Assembly: GCA_030267565.1 (NCBI GenBank) | Contig: BRXU01000014.1 | Location: 904,001 to 968,000 of the forward strand | Origin: Pleodorina starrii | Lineage: Eukaryota > Chlorophyta > Chlorophyceae > Chlamydomonadales > Volvocaceae | Reading direction: 5' to 3' | DNA: 64,000 bases | Shown here: one piece after another, positions 36,901 through 60,091 of the stretch | Layout of the letters: every line of letters begins with the position of its first letter | Position numbering within the stretch: the first letter of the stretch is position 1 | Translations under genes and position numbers: made by a program | Notes under the pieces: generated by a model | The model's database searches: none | Told to the model about the DNA's origin: nothing | Seen by the model: only the letters and a program-made list of their open reading frames with translations

Positions 36901-39900
36901 AGTTGCTGCTACCAGTGCCATTGCCGCAATCTGAATCACCCTCCCGGCCCTTGACCTCCTCCTCTCCCCCACCCCCGCATGTGATAACCCCCCCCTGTGT
37001 TCAGGTCGCCTGGTTAGGCTCCTGCCGCAGCCGTCCGAGCTGGCCAGGCCGCTGCCAGACTTCAACGAGCCGCCGCCGGCGGGGTTGGCGGCGGCGGAAG
37101 CGTCTAGCAGTGGCGGCGGCGGCGGCGAGGCGGTTGTGGCGGAGGTGACTCACGGCGTGTGGGGCGCGGTGGTCAACTTTGAGCGGGTGGGCGGCAAGAA
37201 GCAGGACGCGGCGGCGGCTGCAGCGGGTGAGCGGCCGACAGTTTCTGCACGCGTCGGTTGTGTGTCGGTTGTGTGTCGGTTATGCGTTGGTTGTGCAGCA
37301 GCCGCAGACGCACCAGAGGAGTGTGCTGGGAGCAAGTGGCAGTGTGTGTGTGTGCCTATGCGTCTGGGGCAGGCTTCGGGGGCTTGGCTGCCGCGTCTCT
37401 CCCCGCCTGGCCTGGCCTCCCCCAACCAGATCCAATGACCCAATGACCACCACCATGAAACCATGAAACCTCCGCAACAGACGAGGACGGCGGCGGTGGC
37501 AAGAAGAAGGGCAAGAAGGCCTCCGCCTCCGACTCCCCCGCCCACTTCATCGTGGACGTCCTGGTCAACACACAGCCGCCTCCAGGGGGGGCCGGGGGTG
37601 GGGGCGGAGCCAGCGGCCTGCCCCGCGGTGCCCCCGTGCGGCTGCTCCCCCCCGGGGACAAGTCGGGGGTGCCCATGGTGGTCACATTCTCACTGGCGCA
37701 GGTCCGCGGGGGGAGCCGGGGTTATCAGGAATTATGGATTCTTCTTAGGAGTTGGGGTGCTTTCTTTGAGGGGGCTGGAGAGGGCCAAAGGGGGAGAAGG
37801 GGTGATGGTCTCTCTATACGGTTCGGCTCGGCTCGGCTCGGCTTGGATTGCCCTGCTGGCAGGGGGAGGCAGGGAAGACTGTCGTGGTCTACCCCCTCCC
37901 CTTCCCCTAACCCATCCATCCACCCCCTCTCCCCCATACACACGTGGACAACCCCCCCACACACGTATCCCTTTTCTTACCCCCCATACCTCCCCCACAC
38001 GCACACACACGTGCTGCGCAGGTCGACCGGCTCAGCAGTGTGCGCATCTACCTGCAGCGGGACCTGCGGCCGCTGGATGCCCGGAAGGCGGGCTGCTCGG
38101 CACTGGCGGAGGCGCTGGTGCGGCTGGCGGCGCAGTCGCGAGGGAGAGGCGGCGGCGGAGGCGGCGGAGGGCGGGAGGGGGTGCCGCTGCTGGACCCCGA
38201 GGAGGACATGAAGGTGGCGGATAAGTCCGCCCGCAAGCTGCAGTCCAAATTGGAGAGCGTGGAAGCCCTGCTGGCCGCGCACCCGCTCGCCGCCGCCAGC
38301 CCCCCCGCCGCCAGCAGCAGCAGCAGCGCCCTCAGCCCAGGCGAGCTGCGCGCCCGGTTGGGCGCGCTGCAGCGGCGCGACGCGGCGGAGGCGGCGGTGG
38401 CGGCGGCGCGGCGGGAGGCCAAGGCCGCCACCAGCCTCATCCTGAAGGACGAGCTGCGCGCGCGGCAGCGCGTGCTGCGTCGGCTGTCTTACGTGGACGA
38501 CGAGGGGGTGGTGACGGTGAAGGGCCGTCTGGCGGCGGGTCTGTCGTGTGGTGATGAGCTGGTGCTGTGTGAGCTTGTGTTCGCGGGGGCGTTCAACGGG
38601 ATGAGCTTGGAGGCGATGGCGGCGGCGTGCTCGTGCTTTGTGTTCCAGGAGAAGGGCGGCGAGGGGGGCGGGCCCAAGGTGAGGGGGAGGGTGGGGGGAG
38701 CGGGTTGGGGGGCAGCGGGTTGGTGGGGTGGGGTCGGGGTGTAGGGTTAGAAGGGAGGGGAGGAAGAAAGAAGACACCGCAGCGACGGAACGGAGAGGGG
38801 TGGGGAAGTTTGGGGTTGGGGCCCCAGTATGGCTGGTCCGTTGGCCGCTCCGCCAGCGTCGCCTCCGCTCCTTCCCTGCGGCTGCCGCTCCTTTTATATT
38901 TACCTCCAGCGTCCCCCCACCCCACCCGCCACCCCCCACCCCAATCCCCCCCCTATACGTGAATAACCCCCGCCGCGTCAGCTTCGTGAGGAGCTGGTGG
39001 GTGCCCTGGCTGCGGTCAAGGATGCCGCCCGGCGGGTGGCTAAGGTGGAGCTGGACTGCAAGATGGCGCTGGACTGGTGGGGAGGGGGCGGGCAGGGGGG
39101 GGAGTGGGCAGGGGGTGAAGGGCAGGAGGGCGACAAGCAACTACGGGGGAAGGGGAGCAATCGTTGTTTGGGAAGGGGGTAGGGCGGGGAAAGAGGGAGG
39201 GTGTGTGTGGAATGCTGGTTCTTTCCTTGCTGGATGACGTTTGGTCGCTGGCCGCTGGTCGCTGGCCGTCTTTTCGCTGGTCTTTTGGCAGCCGTCTCCG
39301 TCCCATCGCTGCGGTTCTTACCCCTCCCGCCGCCCCTTCCCCCTTCCCCCTTCTCTCTGCAGCGGCCCCCACGGCGGCCCCTCCTCCTCCTCCTCCACCT
39401 CCTCGGGTCCCTCCCTGGACGACTACCTGTCCAAGTTCCGTCCCGACCTGATGGAGCCGGTGGCTGCCTGGGTGAGGGGGGTCAAGTTCGCGGAGCTGAC
39501 CAAGATGACAACCGTGTTCGAGGTGGGGAGGGAGGGAGGGAGGGGGAGGGAGGGGGAGGGAGGGAACGGGGTGAATGGGGTGGGTGGGAAGAAAGGCAAG
39601 AGATTGAGCACCCTCCACTTCCACGTGCGTCGTCGTCCATGCACGCCCCTCCACCTGCCCCTCCGACCGCACCTCAGCTCACCCCCGCCCCCCGCACCTG
39701 CACTAGCACCCTCTCCGCCCGCTGTCCCTCGTCCCTTCGCTCCGTCTCTCCGTCCCTTATCTTTTTTCTTACACCCCCGGCCCTCCCCCGCCCCCTCGTC
39801 CCCGCCCCCCGCCCCTCATCCCGGCTCCCTGCCTCAGGGCTCGCTGGTTCGTGCGGTTCGTCGTCTGGAGGAGCTGCTCCGTCAGCTGGGTGAGGCGCTG

Positions 39901-39996
39901 CGGGGCATCGGCGAGGTGGCGCTGGCGGAGCGGTTCGAGACCACCCGGGAGCGCATCAAGAGGGACATCATCTTCGCCGCATCGCTCTACCTGTAG
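30972..39996 (+). CDS. MTR4: Exosome RNA helicase MTR4 (Ski2-like DExH)
   Basis: Eighteen exons join in phase to 1129 residues: 30972-31299, 32131-32209, 32699-32880, 33142-33244, 33411-33556, 33744-33851, 34142-34290, 34720-34830, 35117-35233, 35433-35613, 36061-36232, 36524-36723, 37005-37226, 37481-37701, 38022-38678, 38982-39076, 39363-39522, 39838-39996. Helicase motifs in order: AAHTSAGKT (Walker A, about 117), [17 protein letters not shown] (208-211), FLSATIPN (about 239), [18 protein letters not shown] and [10 protein letters not shown] (about 488). The arch/KOW region ([11 protein letters not shown]) and the family C-terminus [20 protein letters not shown] ... [11 protein letters not shown] are present, so it is full length. 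MTR4 unwinds RNA 3'-5' and feeds the nuclear exosome in rRNA processing and RNA surveillance (TRAMP/NEXT-type complexes). Gly/Lys-rich inserts at exons 34142 and 37481 are lineage-specific. Start is the first ATG, before a Ser/Ala-rich tail holding GKRPADASD. Confidence 0.95.
34426..34612. repeat. 16-bp minisatellite CCTCACCTCACCTCCG
   Basis: About ten nearly identical tandem copies, preceded by a diverged CTCACCTCACCCTCA stretch, wholly inside the MTR4 intron between exons 34142-34290 and 34720-34830. Confidence 0.95.
35842..35911. repeat. (AACCCC)n hexamer array in MTR4 intron
   Basis: About eleven perfect CCCCAA units, the complement of the TTGGGG array at 8333-8445, in the intron before MTR4 exon 36061. 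Relative to transcription the C-rich strand is the sense strand here, opposite to the first array. Confidence 0.95.
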
Positions 39997-41588
39997 AGCC
40001 CCAACAGGGCGCGGGGTGAGACAGAAGAGGACGCCGTGTAGAGCGGGGGGTGGTCGCAGCTGGCTGGCTGGCTGTTCGTTTGTGGGGTTGTTGTGGGTGC
40101 TGTGGATGTTGTGGGTGTTGTGGGTTTTATTCAGAGGGTGCGTTTCGCTGTGCGACATATGTGTGTAGGGCGGGCTGTGTGGGGGATAAATACAAGCCGT
40201 ATGTGCATTGGAGGGAATGGAGGGGCAGGGGAAAGGGGGACGCCCGGCGGAAGGGATCCGGGAGGGGGGCGGGGTTGAGATCGGTGCGGGGCGAACGGGG
40301 AGGAGGGAGGTGATACAGTCCAGAAAGCGCAGCGATGGAACGAAGGGGGGGGGCGGGGAAGGGGGCGGCCGGATTGACCGGGCGAGGACACCGCTTTCGG
40401 AAGCTGTGGTGGTAGTGGTGGTAGTGGTAGTGGTAATAATAGCGGTTGTGTTACAGTGTGCTCCAGACCCCCCCGAGGGTCGCTCATAGGAGGGTTCTGG
40501 TGGGTTGACGCGCTTGTGTGCGAGGGCCAGAGAATTGCGACTGTGGCTGGGGAGGGAGGGCACAATCGGGTGGGGCGAATGTGAGCACAACATATGGGGC
40601 CCAGCTTGTGTGTGAGCGCTGAGGGCTGTTGCATGGTGGTGAGGGTGGTGGCACTGTGTCGGTCATTGGTGGGGAATGGAGGAGTCAGTGAGGGGACGAT
40701 ATCGGGTGGTGGGCGAGTCACATGGCAGGCTCTCCTGCGACGCATGGACGCCAAGAGAGGTGAAGCGGAGAGACGGGGGCGGCATTGACTGGCGTTTTGA
40801 TAGGTGGGCTGGGAAGGCCCCCTGACTCTCGCATCCGCCTGAGGCGAATGGGCACGACATGACCCGAATGGATGTTTTTCGTTAAGACTGATGTAATGTC
40901 TTATCTGAATCGGCGACACTGTACGATTTCGGCAACGAACTGTACTGCAACAAGCGGGTTGGACTTCCAAAGACGGCAATCTAAAAGCGCCAGGCGAGGC
41001 CGTATCCATGTCGTCGGCGTGGCTCGTAAAATGCATGGCATCTTGCGCCACCGAGCCGCGCGGTCCGTGGAAAATCATACGCGGTTGGCGGGCGCAGCCT
41101 GGAGCTTCCCTCGCTTCCCTTGCGACCGTGTTGCCTTCCTCAGCGTCAGCCCGCAGTATGGCTTGCCCCATAATAGCCGATAGATGCCCGAATCGGAATG
41201 CTTGTCGGTGCCCGCCAGTGCACACTGCAGGGGCTCATCGCTGATGAATCCCTACTGTCCTACCTCCGGTCCTGCCCTCACACTCCAATCTGAGAGGTTT
41301 GCAGACTGCACCCTATTCAATGGCAGCTGGTTTTATTGCTTCGGCACATGGGGAAGCCACCTAAGGCAAGAATGCACGCACCGCACGCGGATGCCAATTG
41401 CATGTACGACAGCCCGTTGAAAAGTTCGTTGTCTTTTTCATGGTCTGCTGACATCGACGGGGCGGATTCCCGCCAACTCTGCGTCGCGTAGCCTTTGTGG
41501 AGGTTTGCTTGGCACGGCTGATGGAACGAGGATGCAATTGGCGGGTGATCAATTTAGCACATTTCCTGTAAACAGTTGAACGATAAAA
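39997..41588. other. Intergenic region between MTR4 and the ubiquitin protease
   Basis: Contains the MTR4 3' region with a reverse-oriented copy of the dispersed GCAGCGATGGAACG repeat near 40328, a GGT-rich run near 40409-40440, TGTAA at 40892-40896 and again near 41569, and an AT-richer stretch from about 40880 that likely holds the protease promoter. No additional gene is supported. Confidence 0.5.
40892..40896 (+). terminator. Candidate TGTAA poly(A) signal for MTR4
   Basis: First TGTAA after the MTR4 stop, some 900 bases downstream. Weak evidence on its own. Confidence 0.3.
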
Positions 41589-53055
<11,467 letters not shown>

Positions 53056-54498
53056 AGACGGTATGCAGCGGGCCTGAATGGGATGGGATGGGATGGCATG
53101 GGAGCGGGATGGGAATGGCTTGGGATGGGAGCGGGCGAGTGCGAGTGGGTCGCGGGATGTGATGTTCGTGTGGGGGGACCTTGAGGGCGGGCTTACGTGT
53201 GTCGGCAGCACCGGTAAGTGTGCTGGTGCTGTGCATGAGAGGGTCTGGCTGGGCTGGGCTGGTGTGTGCCGCCAGGCGCCGTTTGCGGGTCTACGATGTC
53301 ATGTCGTCCGGGGTATCACGAAACTTGCCGGGGTTACCTGCGGCGACAGCAGCGGCGGCGGCGGTGTGGTGCAGTGCAGACCGCCATCCGTTTGGCGCCT
53401 GCTTGCCGCCAGCGGTGCTTATCAAGGTCATTCTCAGCTTTCGAAAGCGAGGCGTTCCTGGACAGAACGTTACCGGTGCGGGAAGACAGGCAAGCAGGCA
53501 GGGGCGACGGAATGCATGAACGCAGGCGGTCAGGCATCTGCGCAGCAGCACAGCAGGATGAGGTTGAGGAGGCGGACAGAGGATGCGGCGGGGCCGATTG
53601 CTCTCTTGGCTGGCGAAAATTCCTTCCCTCCTCCGTCTCTCCACTTCGTCTTCCCGCATTTCGCGGCCATACGGGAGTGTGTGCCAGAAGCTTCCGGTAG
53701 TTGCCAGCTGAGGGCGAATGCGCACGTGATGTCGTGTCACGTACGTCAATACGGCATACAGCGCCTAGGAGACTGAACGCGAGAAAGCTGGGCTTCATTA
53801 CCGGCCTCGATCAAGGTCGGCAGGTACAAGCAACCCTGCGATCACCGCGGCCTTACGCACCGTGGCTGTTGCTGTGGCGGTAACATTCCCCTTTCACCGG
53901 GACGTGGTGGCGCTTGCTGGCGGGACGCGGTGGACGATGGTTTTTCCCATGCGGCAGACAGGGAAGGTATCTGTTCCAGCGAAGCAGCGTCGCCGTCCGA
54001 ACTATGCTGCGACGCCACGGGTCGGACCTTCAGTGTTACACCGCCGTCCAAAGTAGGCCAGGCCAGCAGGGGCGACGCGCGGTCCGTGTTCCGGGCGGTT
54101 TCTACGTGCGGTAGGGTACGTTACCGCGCATTGGCATTCTGCAGCCAACGCGCGGCACCCGGGCATAGTACACATTAGCTCACAGGCTCACGGGCGGTGG
54201 CAGCTGATACTCTGCCGCCGCGCCTCCATCCATTCCTGCAACCCATAGCGACTGCCCTGTCCAGCAAGCGGGCGAGCGAGCGGGCGAAGCAGGACCCGAC
54301 CAGGACAAACGGTGGCGACGTCGTCCTCCACGGCCGTGCTGCGGTCGTGCGCGCCGAAACTGGCGGCACCGCCGCGCGCACGCCAACCCACAGTATGCAT
54401 ATACGTACCATGCACGCACGCACGCGATTGCAACCCCCTCTCGCCGGGCCGCCGTCACGACCCGTATGTCACTCCTCAATCCTCGCTAGTAGACAGCG
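53056..54498. other. Convergent intergenic region, protease / MYG1
   Basis: Starts with a GGGATGGGATGG-rich run (53085-53135). Open frames such as 53078-53776 lack any recognisable domain. TTACA at 54036-54040 is TGTAA for the minus strand and may end the MYG1 transcript. No gene is supported. Confidence 0.55.
54036..54040 (-). terminator. Candidate TGTAA poly(A) signal for MYG1
   Basis: Reads GGTGTAACAC on the minus strand about 460 bases past the MYG1 stop. Confidence 0.4.
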
Positions 54499-57400
54499 CT
54501 ACTCCAGCTCCAGGCTCAGCCGCGCCATCTCCAGCGCCCCCTCGAGCGTCTTGTTGCCGCCGATAAAGCCCGACGCATGCACGAACACGCAGCCGGGGAT
54601 GCCGGAGACGGCGCTCAGCGCGTCGTCCCGCACTCCCCGCCAGGCGGCCGGCAGGGAGCGGCGGTTCTCGAAGCTGCCGGGGCCCACGCTGACGGCCTGT
54701 GGAGCCGCGGTTGCCGTAATCCGAGGGTTGCGAGGCTTGCAAAGGCTTTTCCAGTTGCCAGGTAGGCTTGCAGTTCGAGAATTGCAGTTGGTTTTGAAGG
54801 GATGTTAGCTGCGCGGTTAGTCGCCCCATGACCATTGTCCCGGCGCCCCTCCAATACCGCATGCATCCCTGCCATCCACCGGCGGGGCCGCCGCCTTCCC
54901 CGGACGGACGGACGCTGCCGCTCCCGCGGAGCCCTTCGACTCCCGTACCTGCACCCGGTACGACTTGTCCCGGTCGTCCTGGAACACGCAAAACAGCACC
55001 TCGCCCGGAAAGCCGCCCTCCTTCTCCAGGTCGTACAGGTGGTCCTTCCAGGGGCAGAACTGCGGCATGCGGACCCACGGGTCACCACGAGCCGGTCACG
55101 AGTGGCGACCGACGGCGGGGTTAGTGGAGTGCAATGCCCAATGCGTCAATGCAGGGAGACGGGACGGCAGGAAAAGCAGTTCCAGGGGGGCGCTGGCAAT
55201 GGTGCGACCCAGTGTCGAGCACTGAGAGAAACGCGGCGCCAAGAGAGCTCGGCCAGACCAGCTGGACAAGGAAGGAGCACGGGGGTAGCTGTGGCGCGTC
55301 GCTTGGGACGTAGAAGCGAAGGCATAGCTGTTGGCTAGATACCTTGAATTCCGTGCCCTCAGGTCAACTGGACTGCCGTACCTCCTTGAGCAGCACGATC
55401 TTGCCGCTGGGGTGCACGCTGTGGCGCTCCGCCAGCGCCTCCGCCACGGGCCGTCGGCCCGGCAGCCAGCCGCGAGCCACCCAGTCCACCGCAGCGGCGA
55501 ACTCGCCGCCCGCGAGCTCCACCGCCCGGAGAAACTGCGCAGTGGAGGGAAAGACAAGGCGAGAGAGGCGAGGTGCGGAGCGGACGAGAAGGCAGAAAGA
55601 GAGGGCAGAAAGGCCGGTGAAAATTCGGCCGGAGACAGGCGACAGGCGATCCAGTCCCCCCAGGTATTGGGGGCCAGCTCCAGGGGCGGACGCGTAGTGT
55701 CCATCCTGCCCGCATTTCGGCACTGACAATGATTCATGTATCATGTACTCACCCGCTCGTACAACGCGGTTTCGTCACTGGGCTCGTTCCAGCGCGGGTT
55801 GAGAGCGCCAACGCGGCCGCTGAGCGTCGTGGTGTTGATGTACCGCGGTGCCGTACCTGTAGCATGGTACGGCACGGCAACACGCGCACAGGCACGCGCG
55901 GAGCCCCGCGGAAAAAACACGTTACAAGGGCGAAAAGGCGGTGTTTATGTTTGCACACACGGAGCCTAAAAGGCGCCTGCGCAGCAGCAGCAACAACGGT
56001 GCACAACGGTACAATGCGGCATGGGAGAAGCACAGCCGATGTCACTGAATGTCTTCCAATGCTGGTAATCGTGTCGCCGGGCAGCCTAATCTCCTCCGTC
56101 GTCAGGCAGCTACAATATATCCACGGCGTCCCGGCCAACAGCCGACAGCCTCCCGCCCCGGTGATGGCCGACAAGGGAGAGAGTTTGCGCGTCCCCCGCA
56201 TGTCGTCGAAAAAGCCGTACCGAACTATGCGGCACCTCACACGGTGGGACGTTCCGTACCTGGCGGCACGTCGTACTGTCCGACACCATTGTCAACCGCA
56301 TCAACCGCCTCTATGAAGTTGCGGTACACCTGGCAGCGGGAGGCCAGGGCCAACAAGGGACATGTGGGTCAACTTCCACGCCGCCAGCTCAGAGGGATAG
56401 CAGCGGCCGTGGTGGCGGCGGCGGCAGCACAACAGCAGCAGCGCGCAGGCGCCAGGCGGGCTGCAGCAATGTCGGGCTCTGGAACCAGCTGCCCCCACGT
56501 ATGCACCAAACCCCTTGCCCTCCGACCTCAACAATCAAATGCTCCAGCCCACCCCAGCCCAGCGCAATCCCTCCCAGCCCCACCCCGGCCCCTTCGAGCC
56601 CAATCCGCTCCAGACTGGCGCACCTCGAGGTAGACCTTGTCCATGTCAGGGTGGTCCAGCGGCCAGCCGAGCAGACCCTGCGCACCCACCCAGCCAGCCA
56701 GCGGACACCGCCATTCAGTTCGCGCACTGAAACACACAAATGGGGCCGCAGGTCACAGCAACAAGGCGGAGCACGCAATAAGGAGCAAAAGCAGAAGCAG
56801 AAGCAGAAGCAGAAGCAGCAGCAGCAGCAGCGAGGCACGATTCAGCGGCCTGCAGAGGGCCCCGGGACTCCGGCCGTCAAAACGAGAGGGCGGCGTGGGG
56901 CGTGAACGGGTGTTGAATCTGCTCCAGGCGGACATTCAGAAAAGCGAGGAGCCGCAAACACACACTCGCGCACACGCGCATGCCGGGGTATCCTTGTCCC
57001 CGTGCAGCACAGATGTCGATGTGGGTCGCGTTGGCACCGGTATCCGTTCACAGCTCCCGAGTTGGGAGAGGAAACTGCTTTGCTGCGCTTCTTCTTGCTC
57101 CGACTGCCCGGCGGGCAAGATGCCCAACAACCGCCAAGGGCTCCCCCACGGTGGTGATGGTTGGATTGCTAACACCAAACTCAAACACGAGCCGAGGCGA
57201 GGCGCTCAGCTGGGCTGAGCTGCTTTTGCGCGACGAAACCAAAGTTGGCAATCGCCACCCACACGTTCGTTCGGCCGCTCACCGCAATCACTTCCCGCCC
57301 ATAGTGCTTGTACACCAAGCCAGCGGAGCTCAGCCGCGTGGTTTCAAAGCCGTGCCCAAACTTGGTTTCGAAGCTGCGCTGGTGGTGGTCGAACCGCAGG

Positions 57401-57973
57401 CGCTCCGGGTCGTACTCGCCTGCAGGGTTGAGACGTGGGGGGGGGGGCCGATAAAGGGCTGGCCGTTTGCGCCTTTTTGGGACGACTGACGAACGGGACG
57501 CGCGGGGGCGTGTGCCGAGTATGACGCCACGTTGGCTCGAAACCAGCCGTGTGGGATACGCTGGCACAGCCTTGGCGAAGATGGATGGAGCCAAAGCCTA
57601 AACCCATGCCGAGTCCAGTCGTCTGGCGTCGTTCCGTCACCAAAGACTCCGGCGGAGCAGCGGCAGAGCCCCTGCTGCTCGTGAGGTCCCCCTTGAAGTC
57701 CCCCTTCGGAAAACATGTACATGACGCGATCCATCGCCGACAAAACGCACCGCCGACGTCGATTACGACATCCAGGTCCTTGAGCACCTCCGGGTCGCGC
57801 GTCCGCACAATTTCGGCTTGCTGGAATTGGGCCGTCCGCCGCAGCAGCCAACATCCCAGCGCCTCGTCGCAGTGAAAGGAGCCACTGTGCGTGCCAATTT
57901 TCTTCGCCATGGGACGCTTGATACCCGTAAGCTGTGCTGCAGTAGAGCTGGCGGCCTGCGCCGCAGAGGCCAT
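54499..57973 (-). CDS. MYG1: MYG1 family exonuclease-like protein (UPF0160)
   Basis: Eight exons on the minus strand join in phase: 57973-57751, 57419-57283, 56677-56624, 56329-56260, 55856-55753, 55534-55382, 55059-54949, 54696-54499 (349 residues, the usual family length). Family marks are complete: [20 protein letters not shown] (metal-binding His/Asp near the start), [33 protein letters not shown] (the DHH-like motif), [46 protein letters not shown] and [13 protein letters not shown], ending with [21 protein letters not shown]1 proteins are DHH-like phosphodiesterases; the human protein is a 3'-5' RNA exonuclease acting in nucleolus and mitochondria. The chosen start is [10 protein letters not shown]. 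An in-frame ATG at 58126 would add 51 residues ([11 protein letters not shown]) that could act as an organelle signal, but would leave only 234 bases to the ACBP start. Confidence 0.93.
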
Positions 57974-58360
57974 ACGCCCCCGTAAAACCCCGCCGATCGC
58001 TTGCCTAATTATTTTGCCAAATAACACGGTGTGAGGTACGCAGCGACAATTCCCTTGCGTAAATCGCTGTGTGCCGAGTTCGCGGTTTGCAAAATTACAA
58101 ACTTTGAATGCCGGGAGACTAAGCATAAATTAGACAGCGACACGGCTTATAATACGAGCTGGACGAGGGATCATCAAGAACTAAAGTGAACGAAAACTCA
58201 CTGTGCAGGTAAAGTTGTATCGCTGTCGGAAATCGTACATCAAATCGTACCACCCGCGAAACGGAAAGAAGGGAAAGTCGCGATTTCCTTACAGGTTTGT
58301 TATTTGTGTTACCTATCCCGCTGTTGCAACTTGCTAATTTCTCCATTTTATCGCTGAACC
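57974..58360. promoter_or_regulatory. Divergent promoter region, MYG1 / ACBP
   Basis: 387 bases, clearly AT-richer than the genes, between two divergent starts. GCTTATAATACG at about 58145 is a TATA-like candidate. Both 5' UTRs must fit here unless MYG1 uses the upstream ATG. Confidence 0.5.
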
Positions 58361-60091
58361 ATGGGCCTGAAGGCAAGTCGCAAGCCAATTCCGTCATTGC
58401 GAGCGTTACGCTCGTTTCAGAAGGACAGGTTTACTCTGTTACAGCTTACATGGCGTGCGTCCAATATTTAAGTTGCAATGGATGATCTATGGTGTTGATC
58501 TGGCGGGCTCGTGCGATGCTGCAGGAGGATTTTGAGGCTGCAGCCAAGGACGCCACCGCATCGCTTCCCGATAACGTCTCGAATGATGAAAAGCTTGAGA
58601 TGTATGCTCTTTACAAGCAGGCATTGACAGTAAGTTCGATCGTTCGGTTGGTCGGAAGGAGCAGCGTGGCCGCACGCGTGGGGTTTCTTGTGGCAGAACA
58701 GCAGCAAAGCGTACATCAGCTGTGTCGAGCGGAATCTTTGTGGGAGCGAACATCAACTTCGGAGCTGGATTCCGGGTTACCCGCCGGCTTCGCTCCCCTA
58801 GCCCGAGCACCCTGTGTTCCTGCCGTGAGCCGGTTCACGCATTTCCACCTGCACTCATCAAGACTATGAAGGCTTCTCACCACGACCGCGGACTGCACCA
58901 TGTCACGTTTTGACCCTCTGCCCCGCTCCCATCCGGTACCGCGTTCTGCGCGGCGCAAAGCAGTGCTACAGTGACAGTGACCTGGAGGTTGATTGCCCCG
59001 AGCGTGTCCCTCTCCCCTCGCCGCCGCAGGGCGACTGCAACACGGCCCAGCCGGGCATCTTTGACCCCAAGGGCCGCGCCAAGTGGAGCGCCTGGAACGC
59101 GAAGAAGGGTGCGTTCCAGCGTCTGGCGCCACCGCGGGGTCGTCGCGCGCGGCACATCACAGCTAGCCATGCGTGTGGTCCAGAGTGGCTGCCGCAGCCT
59201 GTGCATGGGTACCTGCGGCCCCCCGCTCTCGGAGGATGGCTTGCTGCTGTGCACATGCGACATGCCTGGGAAGGGATTGCCGCACCAGCTCTCAATAACG
59301 GGCTGCACGACGTGCCGTGGGGAGGAGGACCTGCCTGCCTGGATGGTTGGTTTCTTGGTTACTGCCTTTGGTCGCCGGCTTCTTTAGGTCGCGGCCTCAC
59401 TCTCGCTCTCGTTCAGCTTCGGGTTTCTGTCGTCTGCAACACAACGTCCCTCATCTCACTCTGTGTTTCCTTCGTCCGACCTTTGCAACCGCCCCTTCCC
59501 TACCACCGCCACCACCTCTGCCGTCAGGGACGTCCCAGGAGGAGGCCATGCAGAAGTACATCGAGTAAGTACGAATGTACTGCAGCGGGGCGGGGGAGGG
59601 ATCCCTACGCGGTGCGACGTGCTGGTGGTGCGGCTATGTGCTTTTTTTCTTCGGAGGTCGGAGGAAAGAAGGGCGCGCAGAGGTTGAACCCATGCGGGAC
59701 CCCCCTTGGCTGGCTGGGATACTCGACGCCTCAGCCCTCGCGTGCTCCTACCCATCACCCGTATCAGCTTTCCTTGTGAAGAGCAAGCATGTAAGGCCAG
59801 CAGCGCTCCACGACACATGGGCGACGGCGGTCGCCATGCGCGGTCAGCGGGGCTCGTGTTGCCCGGAGTTTGGGTGTTGACATCGCTGTCAAGGATGTCG
59901 GTGCCGTCGTGCCCCCGACGTGTGTTTTGAGGCCAGGGAGAGGCGGAGAACGTCTCTTGAGAGAGGGAGAGAACGCTTGCTCTCACTCAGCCAGTGGCTC
60001 ACTCACGGCCGCTCCCCCAACCCCGCCCCCGCGGCCGCCTTCGCGCAGGCTCGTGGCTGCCCTGAAGGCCAAGTACGGCACCAAGAAGTGA
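58361..60091 (+). CDS. ACBP: Acyl-CoA-binding protein, small cytosolic type
   Basis: Five exons join in phase to 91 residues, the standard size: 58361-58372, 58525-58629, 59030-59108, 59528-59564, 60049-60091. The product reads MGLKEDFEAAAKDATASLPD at the start, then the ligand-site motifs MYALYKQALTGDCNTAQPG and FDPKGRAKWSAWNAKKG, and ends LVAALKAKYGTKK. These carry the conserved Tyr, Lys and Trp residues that hold the CoA part of long-chain acyl-CoA. The protein buffers and transports acyl-CoA esters in the cytosol. The first exon has only four codons and its intron begins GCAAGT, a GC-AG intron; without it the frame would start at an ATG at 58489 or 58516, giving a less family-like N-terminus. 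The start ATG sits in a good context (ACCATGG). Confidence 0.92.

Noticed and set aside
53078..53776. Plus-strand frame of 232 codons after the protease
   Set aside because: Begins in a GGGATGGGATGG repeat and has no recognisable features.
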